From Rubellimicrobium rubrum (GTDB taxonomy: Bacteria > Pseudomonadota > Alphaproteobacteria > Rhodobacterales > Rhodobacteraceae): DNA of 64,000 nt. Both the position numbers and the translations under genes were made by a program. The stretch's first letter is position 1. Each line of letters begins with the position of its first letter. The notes under the pieces were generated by a model. That model saw nothing but the letters and a program-made list of their open reading frames with translations. It was not told the DNA's origin and ran no database searches. Positions 25,243 through 34,130 of the stretch are shown here, in pieces. Location: the NCBI RefSeq assembly GCF_006152115.1, contig NZ_VDFU01000001.1, forward strand, positions 1 through 64,000, given 5' to 3'.

Positions 25243-25449
25243 ATGGCCGTCCCGCAGAACAAAGTCTCCAAGTCGCGCCGCAACCAGCGCCGCGCCCACG
25301 ACTTCCTCGTCGCCGCGAATCCCAACGAATGCGGGAACTGCGGCGAGCTGAAGCGCCCCCATCACGTCTGCCCGTCCTGCGGTCACTACGACTCGCGCGA
25401 GGTCGTGGCCCTGGCGAACAACGTCGAACTCGAAGACGACGCGGCTTAA
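25243..25449 (+). CDS. rpmF: 50S ribosomal protein L32
   Basis: A 68-residue ribosomal protein beginning [20 protein letters not shown]. Four cysteines at 30, 33, 43 and 46 form the zinc-binding pattern typical of the C-plus form, so this L32 needs zinc. The usual link with plsX and fabH is kept. Confidence 0.97.
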   Translation: MAVPQNKVSKSRRNQRRAHDFLVAANPNECGNCGELKRPHHVCPSCGHYDSREVVALANNVELEDDAA

Positions 25450-25470
25450 CAGACAGGCCCCCGGCCCCCG

Positions 25471-26610
25471 ATGAACGACGCCCGTCCGTCCCGAGGGACC
25501 CCGCCGGCCCAGCCCGGCGGGTTGGTCATTTCGCTGGATGCGATGGGCGGCGACAAGGGGCCGCAGGCCGTCGTCGCGGGGCTCGAGCATTTCCTGGGCG
25601 CGCATCCCGACGCACGGGTGCTGCTGCACGGGCCCGAGGGGGTCTTGTCCCCCCTGACCCGCAAGCTGGGTGAGCGGGTGACCGTCGTGCATGCGCCCGA
25701 GTCGGTCGCCATGACCGACAAGCCGTCGCAGGTGATGCGGAACGGCAAGGACACCTCCATGTGGTCCGCCATCGACGCCGTGCGCGACGGGGCGGCCCAG
25801 GCGGTCGTGTCTTGCGGGAACACCGGCGCGCTGATGGCTCTGTCCATGCTGCGGCTGCGCAAGATCCCCGGCGTGAACCGTCCGGCCATTGCCTGCCTTT
25901 GGCCGTCGCTGAACCCGACCAATTTCAACGTCATGCTGGACGTGGGTGCCGACATCCGCGCGGATGCGGAGGACCTGCTGCTTTACGCGCTGATGGGGAC
26001 GTCCTACGCCCGTCAGGGCCTGGGGATCACCCGGCCTCGGGTCGGCCTTCTCAATGTCGGCACCGAGGAGCACAAGGGCCGGCAGGAGTTGAAGGACGCG
26101 CACGAGCTGATGGAAGAGGCCGCCCCTCGGGGCGATTTCGAGTTCGTGGGCTTCGTGGAAGGCGGCGACATCCCGTCGAACCGGGTGGATGTCGTGGTGA
26201 CGGACGGCTTCACCGGGAACGTCGCGCTCAAGACCGGGGAAGGGACAGCGACGCTGATCTCCACCCTCCTGCGCGAGGCGTTCGGGCGCGGGCCGCTGAG
26301 CAAGATGGCAGGGCTGCTGGCCCTGCCCTCGCTCCAGCAGTTCCGCCGCCGGGTCGATCCGCGGCGCGTCAATGGCGGCGTGTTCCTGGGCCTGAACGGC
26401 ACCGTCATCAAGAGCCATGGCTCGGCCGACGCCACGGGGATCGCAGCGGCTTTGGGGCTGGCGCACAAGCTGGGCGCGGCGGGCTTTGCCGGCCGGTTGG
26501 CCGCGCGGGTTGCCTCGGCGGTCGCCATCGCCCAGGATGAGGGTCTGGCAGACGGGGGACCAACCCCCGCGGACGGTGCATCGGCACCGGGAGAGCGGGA
26601 GCAGTCATGA
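25471..26610 (+). CDS. plsX: Phosphate acyltransferase PlsX
   Basis: A 379-residue enzyme that makes acyl-phosphate from acyl-ACP for phospholipid synthesis. The family start is VISLDAMGGDKGP at residue 19, with SCGNTGALMA and VVTDGFTGNVALK downstream. About 18 extra N-terminal residues precede the usual start, so the true start may be later. The TGA overlaps the fabH ATG by four bases. Confidence 0.95.
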   Translation: MNDARPSRGTPPAQPGGLVISLDAMGGDKGPQAVVAGLEHFLGAHPDARVLLHGPEGVLSPLTRKLGERVTVVHAPESVAMTDKPSQVMRNGKDTSMWSAIDAVRDGAAQAVVSCGNTGALMALSMLRLRKIPGVNRPAIACLWPSLNPTNFNVMLDVGADIRADAEDLLLYALMGTSYARQGLGITRPRVGLLNVGTEEHKGRQELKDAHELMEEAAPRGDFEFVGFVEGGDIPSNRVDVVVTDGFTGNVALKTGEGTATLISTLLREAFGRGPLSKMAGLLALPSLQQFRRRVDPRRVNGGVFLGLNGTVIKSHGSADATGIAAALGLAHKLGAAGFAGRLAARVASAVAIAQDEGLADGGPTPADGASAPGEREQS

Positions 26611-27578
26611 CGATCAGGGCGACCGTGACGGGCATCGGGCACTATCTGCCCGAGCGGGTTGTGCCGAACGCCGAATTCGAGGCCACCCTCGACACCTCGG
26701 ACGAATGGATCCGCGAACGGACGGGCATCGAGCGGCGGCACTTTGCGGCCCCCGGCCAGACGACGTCGGACATGGGCGCCCGAGCGGCGCTTGCCGCGCT
26801 GGCCATGGCGGGGCGCGACGCGTCCGAGGTGGACGCGATCATCGTCGCCACCTCCACGCCGGACCTGACATTCCCCTCGGCCGCGACCATGATCCAGAAA
26901 GCCATCGGCATGACCGGCGGCTTTGCCTTCGACCTGCAGGCGGTTTGCGCGGGCTTCGTCTATGCCCTGACCACCGCCAATGCGCTGATGCTGGCAGGTC
27001 AGGCCAAGCGCGTGCTCGTCATCGGCTCCGAGACCTTTTCCAAGATCCTCGACTGGACCGACCGTACCACCTGCGTGCTGTTCGGCGACGGAGCGGGGGC
27101 CGTGCTGATCGAGGCAGTGGAGACCGAGGGCGCAGCCAGCGACCGGGGCGTGCTGGCCACGGACCTCCATTCGGACGGAAGCTTCAAGGACCTGCTTTAC
27201 GTGGACGGCGGCATCTCGACCGGCGCGCAGGGGATGTTGCGGATGGAAGGCAAGGAGGTCTTCCGCCATGCCGTGGGCAAGCTCGCCCAGACGGCCGAAA
27301 CCGCGCTGGAGCGGGCGGGCCTGAGCGGCGAGGACGTGGACTGGATCGTGCCCCATCAGGCGAACCTGCGCATCATCAAGGCCACCGCTCAGAAAATGGG
27401 CGTGCCGATGGACCGTGTGGTGGTCACGGTGCAGGACCATGGAAACACCTCGGCGGCCTCCATCCCTCTCGCGCTGTCGGTGGGCGTGGAGCGGGGGCAA
27501 ATCAAGCGCGGCGACCTCCTGGTCATGGAAGCGATCGGCGGCGGGCTTGCCTGGGGATCGGTCGTCCTGCGCTGGTAG
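26607..27578 (+). CDS. fabH: 3-oxoacyl-ACP synthase III (KAS III)
   Basis: A 323-residue condensing enzyme that starts fatty acid synthesis from acetyl-CoA and malonyl-ACP. The catalytic triad is intact: C114 in LQAVCAGF, His in VPHQANLRI and Asn in DHGNTSAAS. Coupled to plsX (ATGA). Confidence 0.96.
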   Translation: MTIRATVTGIGHYLPERVVPNAEFEATLDTSDEWIRERTGIERRHFAAPGQTTSDMGARAALAALAMAGRDASEVDAIIVATSTPDLTFPSAATMIQKAIGMTGGFAFDLQAVCAGFVYALTTANALMLAGQAKRVLVIGSETFSKILDWTDRTTCVLFGDGAGAVLIEAVETEGAASDRGVLATDLHSDGSFKDLLYVDGGISTGAQGMLRMEGKEVFRHAVGKLAQTAETALERAGLSGEDVDWIVPHQANLRIIKATAQKMGVPMDRVVVTVQDHGNTSAASIPLALSVGVERGQIKRGDLLVMEAIGGGLAWGSVVLRW

Positions 27579-27601
27579 CGCATGTCATCACGGGGTCGCG
27601 A

Positions 27602-27630
27602 TTGACCCGGTGAGTCGCCTGCCCTAATCT
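27602..27630 (+). promoter_or_regulatory. Candidate sigma-70 promoter of ihfA
   Basis: TTGACC (27602-27607) and TAATCT (27625-27630), 17-base spacer, 27 bases before the ihfA ATG. Confidence 0.55.
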
Positions 27631-27657
27631 GGGGAACACAGCGGCGGGGGCACAAAG

Positions 27658-27960
27658 ATGTCGGACAAGACCTTGACACGTATGGACTTGGCCGATGCGG
27701 TCCACCACGAGGTGGGCCTGTCGCGCAACGACAGCGCCACCCTTGTCGAGGCCGTCCTGGCCCATATCTCGGACGCCCTCGTGCGGGGGGAGACGGTCAA
27801 GATTTCGTCCTTCGGGACCTTCTCCGTCCGCGAGAAATCCGCGCGCGTCGGCCGCAACCCCAAGACCGGGGAAGAGGTGCCGATCCACCCGCGCCGCGTC
27901 CTGACGTTTCGTTCCTCCCACCTCATGAAGGACCGCATTGCCCATGGCAACCGGAGCTAG
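27658..27960 (+). CDS. ihfA: Integration host factor subunit alpha
   Basis: A 100-residue HU/IHF-type DNA-bending protein. The beta-arm motif [12 protein letters not shown] with the intercalating proline and the core [14 protein letters not shown] are present. IHF bends DNA at specific sites for replication, recombination and sigma-54 promoters. The neighbour merR gene begins right after its end, a conserved pair. Confidence 0.95.
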   Translation: MSDKTLTRMDLADAVHHEVGLSRNDSATLVEAVLAHISDALVRGETVKISSFGTFSVREKSARVGRNPKTGEEVPIHPRRVLTFRSSHLMKDRIAHGNRS

Positions 27961-27964
27961 ACCC

Positions 27965-28636
27965 TTGGGCAAGTCCCCCGACGCCTTCCGCACCATCAGC
28001 GAGGTCGCGGCCTTTCTGGAAACCCCGGCGCATGTGCTGCGCTTCTGGGAATCCAAGTTCCCGCAGATCAAGCCGGTGAAACGGGCGGGCGGACGGCGGT
28101 ATTACCGTCCCGACGACATCGCCCTGCTGGGCGGCATCAAGGTACTGCTGCACGAGCAGGGCATGACCATCAAGGGCGTCCAGAAGCTCCTGCGCGAGCG
28201 GGGGCCGCGTTATGTCGCGGGCCTGTCCACCCTGCCCTGGGAAGGCGACGCGGCAGAGGAGGTCGTGGAGGCCGCCATGCCGGAGGAAGCCGTCATCGTG
28301 GGGCCCTGGCCCGGCGCGCGGGCCGAGGACGAGCCCGCTCCGGTTCAGCCGGCGCGCCTCACCATCCTCGAGGAGTTCGTGGTCGGGACCATGGCGCGGA
28401 TGTCCGCCCCGACACCGGAGGCCAGTACACCGCTTCAGCCCAGCGCGCCCCTGGAGCCCGCAGCCCGGCCCGATGCGGCCATGCCGCCTGCCCCCCGGCC
28501 CGAGTCGCGCGTGACCCATCTGCGCGAGGTTCTGGCGCGCGTGGACGCCGAACGGCTGCGGATGCAGGCCCCCCGTCTGGCGCCGCTGGTCGCGCGTCTG
28601 CGCGAGGTTCGGCAGGGCATGTCCGCGGCACGGTGA
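27965..28636 (+). CDS. MerR-family transcriptional regulator (ihfA-linked)
   Basis: A 223-residue regulator with an N-terminal winged-helix MerR domain ([57 protein letters not shown]) and a long, low-complexity Ala/Pro-rich C terminus that lacks the usual effector-binding part. I prefer the TTG at 27965 ([12 protein letters not shown]) because GGAG sits eight bases upstream and it matches the family start; an ATG at 27944 inside ihfA is the alternative. Targets unknown. Confidence 0.87.
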   Translation: MGKSPDAFRTISEVAAFLETPAHVLRFWESKFPQIKPVKRAGGRRYYRPDDIALLGGIKVLLHEQGMTIKGVQKLLRERGPRYVAGLSTLPWEGDAAEEVVEAAMPEEAVIVGPWPGARAEDEPAPVQPARLTILEEFVVGTMARMSAPTPEASTPLQPSAPLEPAARPDAAMPPAPRPESRVTHLREVLARVDAERLRMQAPRLAPLVARLREVRQGMSAAR

Positions 28637-28656
28637 GAGGGGTCTTTTCCCCTCTT
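28636..28656 (+). terminator. Hairpin after the merR gene
   Basis: AGAGGGG pairs with CCCCTCT around the loop TCTTTT, followed by only two or three T residues. It overlaps the merR stop. Confidence 0.5.
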
Positions 28657-28692
28657 GCCCCTGCCGCGTGAATCAGTCAGAAGGCCCGCAGT

Positions 28693-28769
28693 CGGGCTAT
28701 AGCGCAGTCTGGTAGCGCGTCCGTCTGGGGGACGGGAGGTCGCAGGTTCAAGTCCTGCTAGCCCGACCA
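28693..28769 (+). tRNA. tRNA-Pro (anticodon GGG)
   Basis: Acceptor stem CGGGCTA/TAGCCCG, D arm GCGCAGTCTGGTAGCGC, anticodon loop CTGGGGG (GGG, reads CCC/CCU), T arm GCAGGTTCAAGTCCTGC and an encoded CCA. The first base pair is C-G, the hallmark of bacterial tRNA-Pro. Confidence 0.97.
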
Positions 28770-28793
28770 TCATACCATCCCCCGGCTCCGAGA

Positions 28794-29174
28794 TCAGTGG
28801 AGTCGCCCTTTGGGCGCCATCACCGCATGGAGCGCGAGCGGCCGGGCCTCGTCATCCGTGAAGAAGGCCACCCAGACCTCGGACCCATCCGGACGCCGTT
28901 CGGCGAGGTGCGGTGGCTCGGGAAAGTGGACACCATGGGCCGTCAGGCTTTCGCAGGCAGCAAAGATGTCGGCCACGCCGAAGTAGAGGGTATCGGCGGC
29001 CTCGCGGCGCCCGGTCTCACGCAGGATCAGGCGAACCCCGGCCATGTCGAAGCAGGCAAGCCCCGGACGGCTTAGGAGTTCGGTGAGCCCCAGTCGGTCC
29101 CTCAGGAAGGTCCGCGCGCGGTCCAGCGTCTCCACGGGCCGCAGGATGTGATCGTCAGGGCTCAGCCGGTCCAC
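28794..29174 (-). CDS. VOC-family (glyoxalase/bleomycin-resistance-like) protein
   Basis: A 126-residue protein with the paired beta-alpha-beta-beta-beta fold pattern: LDRARTFLRDRLGLTEL, AGVRLILRE, DTLYFGVADIFAACESLTAHGVHF and WVAFFTDDEARPLALHAV. The family binds a divalent metal and acts on small molecules; substrate unknown. It stands alone between tRNA-Pro and the divergent dcd gene. Confidence 0.85.
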   Translation of the reverse strand: MDRLSPDDHILRPVETLDRARTFLRDRLGLTELLSRPGLACFDMAGVRLILRETGRREAADTLYFGVADIFAACESLTAHGVHFPEPPHLAERRPDGSEVWVAFFTDDEARPLALHAVMAPKGRLH

Positions 29175-29321
29175 TTTTCACCACCTTTCAGCCGCATTTC
29201 TGCCTTGAATGATGGAGAGCGGCAGTCATCGCGGCAACAGAAACCTGCGGGCTGTCCGGCCGGACTTGACAGCGGGGCCGCTCCTCCCTGTCCTTTGGCA
29301 GGGACCGCGAAGGAGATGCGC

Positions 29322-30389
29322 GTGGGAGTTCTGCCAAGCCAGCGCCTGCGCGCCCTGATCGCCGAAGGGGTCATCGCCGCCGAGCAGGAGATCGGCGACG
29401 GACAGGTGCAGCCCGCCTCTCTCGACCTGAGGCTGGGGCGCACCGCTGTCCGGGTGAGGGCCTCGTTCCTGGCCGGGCACGGGCGCAGCGTGGAGGATCG
29501 GCTCGCGGCGTTCGAGATGCACCGCTTTGACCTCTCGGACGGCGCGGTGCTGGAGAAGGGCTGCGTCTACCTCGTGCCGCTGATGGAGCGGCTGGCCTTG
29601 CCGCAGGGCGTTGAGGGAGTCGCCAATGCGAAATCTTCGACCGGGCGGCTGGACCTGCTGACGCGGACGATCTGCGACGGGGGGGTGGAGTTCGACCACA
29701 TCCCGGACGGCTACCACGGCCCGCTCTGGGCCGAGATCTGCCCCCGGTCGTTCAGCGTGCTGGTACGGCCGGGAATGCGGCTGAACCAGCTTCGGCTGCG
29801 CGAAGGCGCGGCGGTGCTGTCGGATGAGGAGTTGCGGGCGCTCCACGGGCGCGTGCCCCTTGTGCAGGGCGCGGAGGGGGTGATCGACGACGGCTTGGGC
29901 TTTTCGGTGGACCTCGAGGGGACGGGCCGCGTGGGCTGGCGTGCCAAGCCGCATACCGGGGTGATCGACCTCGACCGGCTCGGCCACTATGCGCCCCGCG
30001 CCTTCTGGGAGGAGATCCTGGCCGAGGACGGGCGGATCATCCTCGATCCGGGCGCCTTCTACATCCTGATGAGCCGCGAGGCCGTGACCATCCCGCCCGA
30101 CCACGCCGCCGAGATGGCCCCCTATCTCGCCATGGTGGGCGAGTTCCGGGTGCATTACGCGGGCTTCTTCGACCCGGGTTTCGGGCATGGCGCGGCCGGA
30201 ACGGGGTCGCGCGGGGTGCTAGAGGTGCGCTGCCACGAGGCGCCCTTTGCGCTGGAGCATGGGCAGGTCGTGGGACGGCTGATCTACGAGCGGATGGCCG
30301 AGGTGCCGGACCAGCTTTATGGCCGGGGAATCGCGTCCAACTACCAGGGCCAGGGGCTGAAGCTGTCCAAGCATTTCGCAGAACCGTAG
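29322..30389 (+). CDS. dcd: 2'-deoxycytidine 5'-triphosphate deaminase, double-length form
   Basis: A 355-residue protein, almost twice the usual Dcd length of about 190, made of two dUTPase-fold halves. The first half has the active-site stretch NAKSSTGRLDLL and CPRSFSVLVRPGMRLNQLR; the second (GWRAKPHTGVIDLD onward) is the repeat typical of alphaproteobacterial long Dcd. It deaminates dCTP to dUTP for thymidylate synthesis. I prefer the GTG at 29322 because AAGGAG lies six bases upstream; the ATG at 29316 directly touches that AAGGAG and cannot use it. Confidence 0.87.
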   Translation: MGVLPSQRLRALIAEGVIAAEQEIGDGQVQPASLDLRLGRTAVRVRASFLAGHGRSVEDRLAAFEMHRFDLSDGAVLEKGCVYLVPLMERLALPQGVEGVANAKSSTGRLDLLTRTICDGGVEFDHIPDGYHGPLWAEICPRSFSVLVRPGMRLNQLRLREGAAVLSDEELRALHGRVPLVQGAEGVIDDGLGFSVDLEGTGRVGWRAKPHTGVIDLDRLGHYAPRAFWEEILAEDGRIILDPGAFYILMSREAVTIPPDHAAEMAPYLAMVGEFRVHYAGFFDPGFGHGAAGTGSRGVLEVRCHEAPFALEHGQVVGRLIYERMAEVPDQLYGRGIASNYQGQGLKLSKHFAEP

Positions 30390-30404
30390 GGCTGGCTACA
30401 GCCC
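30389..30404. terminator. Hairpin between convergent dcd and scpB
   Basis: GGGCTG pairs with CAGCCC around the loop GCTA at the dcd stop codon; a second GGC/GCC-rich inverted repeat follows. No T-run. Confidence 0.35.
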
Positions 30405-30441
30405 GCCATGACTGGCACCGGGTGGCAGGCTGAAGCCCGCG

Positions 30442-31026
30442 CTACGGGTCCTCGGGCTCGGGCAGCGGGAGGGGGTCCTGCACGGTGGGATCGCCCAGGA
30501 AGCCCGCCGCCCGAAGGTCCGCGAGGCCGGGCAGGTCCGCCGCGCTTTCCAGCCCGAACTGGTCCAGGAATGCGTCCGTGGTGACATAGGTCGCGGGCCG
30601 CCCCGGCGTCTGGCGACGGCGTCCAGGCCGGACCCAGCCCATCTCCACCAGTTGATCCAGCGTGCCCCGACTGACCGAGACGCCCCGGATTTCCTCGATC
30701 TCGGTGCGGGTGACCGGGCCGTGATAGGCCACGACGGCCAGGGTCTCGATGCCCGCGCGGGACAGCTTGCGGCGTTCCACCACCTCGCGGGTCAGGAGGT
30801 GGCGCAGGTCGGGCGCAGTGCGGAAGGCCCAGGTGGACCCGGCGCGGACGAGTGTCACGCCCCTGCCCTCATAACTCCGGCGCAGGCGGTCCAGCGCGGC
30901 CCGGGGATCACAGCCGGGCGGCAGGCGTTCAGCGATCTGGGCGGCGGTCAGCGGCTCGGGCGCGGCGAACAGGATCGCCTCGACCATGCGCTCCTGCTCC
31001 TCGGGCGTGGGAGCGGCGGGGATCAC
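30442..31026 (-). CDS. scpB: Segregation and condensation protein B
   Basis: A 194-residue ScpB with two winged-helix domains: EEQERMVEAILFAAPEPLTAAQIAERLP and ALETLAVVAYHGPVTRTEIEEIRG-like IETLAVVAYHGPVTRTEIEEI. It dimerises and binds ScpA to complete the SMC condensin. The start is the GTG at 31026, which overlaps the scpA stop by four bases (GTGA); a much longer upstream frame is antisense noise. Confidence 0.92.
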   Translation of the reverse strand: MIPAAPTPEEQERMVEAILFAAPEPLTAAQIAERLPPGCDPRAALDRLRRSYEGRGVTLVRAGSTWAFRTAPDLRHLLTREVVERRKLSRAGIETLAVVAYHGPVTRTEIEEIRGVSVSRGTLDQLVEMGWVRPGRRRQTPGRPATYVTTDAFLDQFGLESAADLPGLADLRAAGFLGDPTVQDPLPLPEPEDP

Positions 31027-31787
31027 GACGCGACCCGGGCCCGAAGGTGGATGGGGGCAAAGGCGCGGTCCTGCCGGATCTCGGCGTGGCCTTCGCGGAC
31101 CAACTCCAACGCGGCGGCGAAGGTGGCGGCGGTGGCGGCGCGGCGGCGCGGGCCATCCTCGCTCCAGCCGGGGGGCAGCCAATCGCGCAGGTCGCTCCAC
31201 TCGGCCCAGTCGCCGATCAGGGGGCGCAGGCGGTCGAGCGCCTCCTCCATGGTGTAGACGCCGACGCGGTCCATGGCGAAGGGCCGGAACTCGTCGCGGG
31301 TGCGCAGGCGGGCATAAGCCGACAGGATGTCGTGGAGGCCTGCCGTGAAGCGGACGGTCCGCGTCTCCTCGGTCGTCTCCACATGACCCTTGGCGAACAT
31401 GTCGCGGCCCAGGCGCGGGCGCTCCATGAGGCGGGCGGCGGCGGCGCGGAAGGCCTCCAGCCGGGCGAGGCGATAGGCCAGCTCGCGGGCGAGATCCTCG
31501 GCCGGGGCCTCCTCCTCGGGGTCGTCGGGCAAGAGGAGGCGCGACTTGAGATAGGCGAGCCAGGCCGCCATTACGAGGTAGTCGGCGGCAAGCTCGATCC
31601 GCTGGCGCGCCGCCCGCTCCATGAACAGGAGGTACTGCCGGGCAAGAGAAAGGATGCTGATCTCGCGCAGGTCCACCTTCTGCTGGCGCGCAAGGGTGAG
31701 GAGGAGGTCGAGCGGCCCTTCGAATCCGCCCACATCGACGATCAGCGCGTCGGGAACAGGCAGGGCCCCCAGCGAGGCGCCGTCCAT
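31023..31787 (-). CDS. scpA: Segregation and condensation protein A
   Basis: A 254-residue kleisin. It has the N-terminal SMC-binding segment FEGPLDLLLTLARQQKVDLREISIL and YLVMAAWLAYLKSRLLLP, a flexible middle and a C-terminal winged helix. It links the SMC heads in chromosome condensation. It overlaps nagZ by one base (TGATG) and scpB by four. Confidence 0.94.
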   Translation of the reverse strand: MDGASLGALPVPDALIVDVGGFEGPLDLLLTLARQQKVDLREISILSLARQYLLFMERAARQRIELAADYLVMAAWLAYLKSRLLLPDDPEEEAPAEDLARELAYRLARLEAFRAAAARLMERPRLGRDMFAKGHVETTEETRTVRFTAGLHDILSAYARLRTRDEFRPFAMDRVGVYTMEEALDRLRPLIGDWAEWSDLRDWLPPGWSEDGPRRRAATAATFAAALELVREGHAEIRQDRAFAPIHLRARVAS

Positions 31788-32782
31788 CAGACCCCCTCGG
31801 GCACGAGGTCGGCCAGCTCCTCGATCAGGGCGGGGATGTCGGCGGGTTCGGGCGTCGTGCGAAGCGCCAGGGCGCGGACGGCGCGGGCGGTGGCGGCGTC
31901 GGTCATGAGCGGGGTCGCCTGGGCCACCTGCTCCATGCCGGGCTGGTCGCCCTTGCAGTGGAGCACGAGGTCGACGCCTGCGGCAATGGAGGCCGCGGCG
32001 CGTTCACCCATGCTGCCCGACAAAGCCTCCATCTCGATGTCGTCCGTCATCAGGAGGCCATCGAAGCCGATCTCATCACGGATCATGCGGATCGCCGTGG
32101 GCGAGGTCGTGCAGGGGCGGTCGGGGTCGATGGCGTCGAAGACGATATGGGCGGTCATGCCCAGGGGAATGTCGCGCAAGGCCCTGAATGGGGCGAAGTC
32201 GCGGGCGACGAGCCGGTCGCGCGGCACCCCGACGCGGGGCAGGTCCTTGTGGCTGTCCACCACGGCGCGGCCATAGCCGGGGACGTGCTTGAGGACCGGC
32301 AGCACGCCACCGGCGAGGAACGCCTCGGCGCAGGTGCGGGCGGCGGCGACCACGGTGGGGATGTCGCGGGCGTAGAGCCGATTGAGCAGGACCGGATGGG
32401 TCTCGGGCTCAACGAGGTCGGCCAGGGGGGCGCAGTTCACGTCGATGCCGACGTCGCGCAGCTCGGCCGCGATAAGCCGGTTGCGGACCCACTGGGCGCG
32501 GAGAGGATCGGTCGCGACGCGCATCTGGTCCAAAGCGGGCAGGTATTCGCGCCAGAAGGGCGCGCGCAGGCGCTGGACCCGGCCCCCTTCCTGGTCGATC
32601 AGGATCGGGGCGTCGCGCCTCACCGAGTCGCGAAGCTCCGCCGTCAGACGGCGGAGCTGCACGGGATGGTCGACGTTGCGGGCGAAAAGGATGAACCCCC
32701 AGGGGTCCGCCTCGCGCAGGAAGCCGCGCTCCCAGTCGGTGAGGGTGGTCCCCCCGACGCCCAGGATCGCGGCCATCGGCAT
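31787..32782 (-). CDS. nagZ: Beta-N-acetylhexosaminidase NagZ (peptidoglycan recycling)
   Basis: A 331-residue GH3 enzyme that removes GlcNAc from muropeptides in the cytoplasm. Family motifs: LIDQEGGRVQRL, KHVPGYGRAVVDSHKDLPRV (catalytic His and substrate loop) and DGLLMTDDIEM with the nucleophile Asp. Start at 32782 overlaps the SPOR gene stop by one base; a second Met two codons later is possible. Confidence 0.93.
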   Translation of the reverse strand: MPMAAILGVGGTTLTDWERGFLREADPWGFILFARNVDHPVQLRRLTAELRDSVRRDAPILIDQEGGRVQRLRAPFWREYLPALDQMRVATDPLRAQWVRNRLIAAELRDVGIDVNCAPLADLVEPETHPVLLNRLYARDIPTVVAAARTCAEAFLAGGVLPVLKHVPGYGRAVVDSHKDLPRVGVPRDRLVARDFAPFRALRDIPLGMTAHIVFDAIDPDRPCTTSPTAIRMIRDEIGFDGLLMTDDIEMEALSGSMGERAAASIAAGVDLVLHCKGDQPGMEQVAQATPLMTDAATARAVRALALRTTPEPADIPALIEELADLVPEGV

Positions 32783-34053
32783 CAGTCGGCCACGACCGGG
32801 ATGCAGTCCGCGTCCTCGGCCGTCAGGGCGGCGCAGAGGCGGCGGGCGTCGGCATGGTCGGCAAAGCCCGTGGCGCGCAGCCGGAAGAAGGTCCGGCCAC
32901 CGGTCTGGGCTTCCTGGATCACCCGCTCCTTGGGGCCGAGGAAGGCGCCGAACTCGCCCTGGAGGCGGACCCATTCGGAGGCCGCGATCTCGGCCGAGTC
33001 GTAGGCGCCAAGCTGGATCATGTGGGTGCCCGTGGCGACCGCGCCTTCGGGGGCCACCGCCGCGACGGCTTCGGTGGCCGGAGCCTCCACAGCCTCGGGC
33101 GCCGGAGCCGAGGCGCGGGCCGGACGCAGCGCCGGGCGCAGGGCCGCCGCGACGCCGGGCACCTCGGCCGGGATCACGGTGAGCACCGGAGCCGCTTCGG
33201 GCGCGGCGTCAGCTGCGGCATCGGCGGGCGGAGCCAGGATCACGGTCGCTTCGGGGGCGGCGTCCCGGACCGGGGGTGCGATGACGCCGGCCTGAACCGA
33301 GGCCTGGACGGTTGCCGCCTCGGCTCCGGGGACGACCTCGGGGGCCTGCTCGGGGCCCTGGACCGGCGCGGCCTCCGTGGGGGAGTCGGTGGTCATGGCA
33401 GGCACGCCAGCCGAGATCTGATCGGCGAAGGCCAGCACCTCGTCCGAGGTCATCGGCCGATCGGACGGCACGATGGTGGTGACGGGGGTAGCCGAGGGCG
33501 CGGGGGCGACAGGCGCCACGTCGCGGGCCACCATCTCATCGGCCTCGGCGGTGGTCTGGACGACCTCCAGGTCCTCTTCGGAAAGGCCAGGCGTCGGCGG
33601 GGCCAGCATGAGGACGTCCGAGGGCGGGGCGGCGATGCCGGCTGCCGGGACGGCGTTCACGGCCAGGCCCTGCGAAGGCACGACCTCTCCGCCCGGGTCG
33701 GTCGGGAGGACGCGCATCGGTCCCTCCTCGGCCGCGACGACCGGCAGGCCCAGAACCTCGCGCAGGACGAGCTTGTAGCCCCAGACGCCGATTCCGCCCA
33801 CGAGGGCCAGCGACACGACGCCGCCGGCCACCCAGCCGGCGAGCCGGGCCTTGGCCAGAGGGCCGCCCTGCCCGGCGTTGTAGGCCGCCAGCGCGGCATA
33901 GGGGCCCGACCGCGGCGTCTCGCCCGGCAAGTCGGGTCCGAATCGCTCCGCCCTCGGGCCCGCCGCGCGGGGCGCCTTGTCGCGGGGGGCGCGTGCCTCA
34001 CCGCGTGTCGCGCTCAATCCGCCGAAACTGGAGTTGGCGGTCCAATCTGCCAT
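32782..34053 (-). CDS. SPOR-domain membrane protein (septal peptidoglycan binding)
   Basis: A 423-residue single-span protein: cytoplasmic Gly/Ala-rich N terminus, one membrane helix (about 71-94, AGWVAGGVVSLALVGGIGVWGY), a long Ala/Pro/Val-rich periplasmic linker (about 100-340) and a C-terminal SPOR domain (THMIQLGAYDSAEIAASEW to the end). SPOR domains bind denuded glycan strands at the division septum. First gene of the SPOR-nagZ-scpA-scpB chain, 77 bases after argS. Confidence 0.9.
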   Translation of the reverse strand: MADWTANSSFGGLSATRGEARAPRDKAPRAAGPRAERFGPDLPGETPRSGPYAALAAYNAGQGGPLAKARLAGWVAGGVVSLALVGGIGVWGYKLVLREVLGLPVVAAEEGPMRVLPTDPGGEVVPSQGLAVNAVPAAGIAAPPSDVLMLAPPTPGLSEEDLEVVQTTAEADEMVARDVAPVAPAPSATPVTTIVPSDRPMTSDEVLAFADQISAGVPAMTTDSPTEAAPVQGPEQAPEVVPGAEAATVQASVQAGVIAPPVRDAAPEATVILAPPADAAADAAPEAAPVLTVIPAEVPGVAAALRPALRPARASAPAPEAVEAPATEAVAAVAPEGAVATGTHMIQLGAYDSAEIAASEWVRLQGEFGAFLGPKERVIQEAQTGGRTFFRLRATGFADHADARRLCAALTAEDADCIPVVAD

Positions 34054-34130
34054 TGCCGTGCCTCATGCTCTGTCGCGCGACCGGAAACGATCCGGGGGCG
34101 CCGCTGCCTCAACGACCCGGCCGGTGCGCT

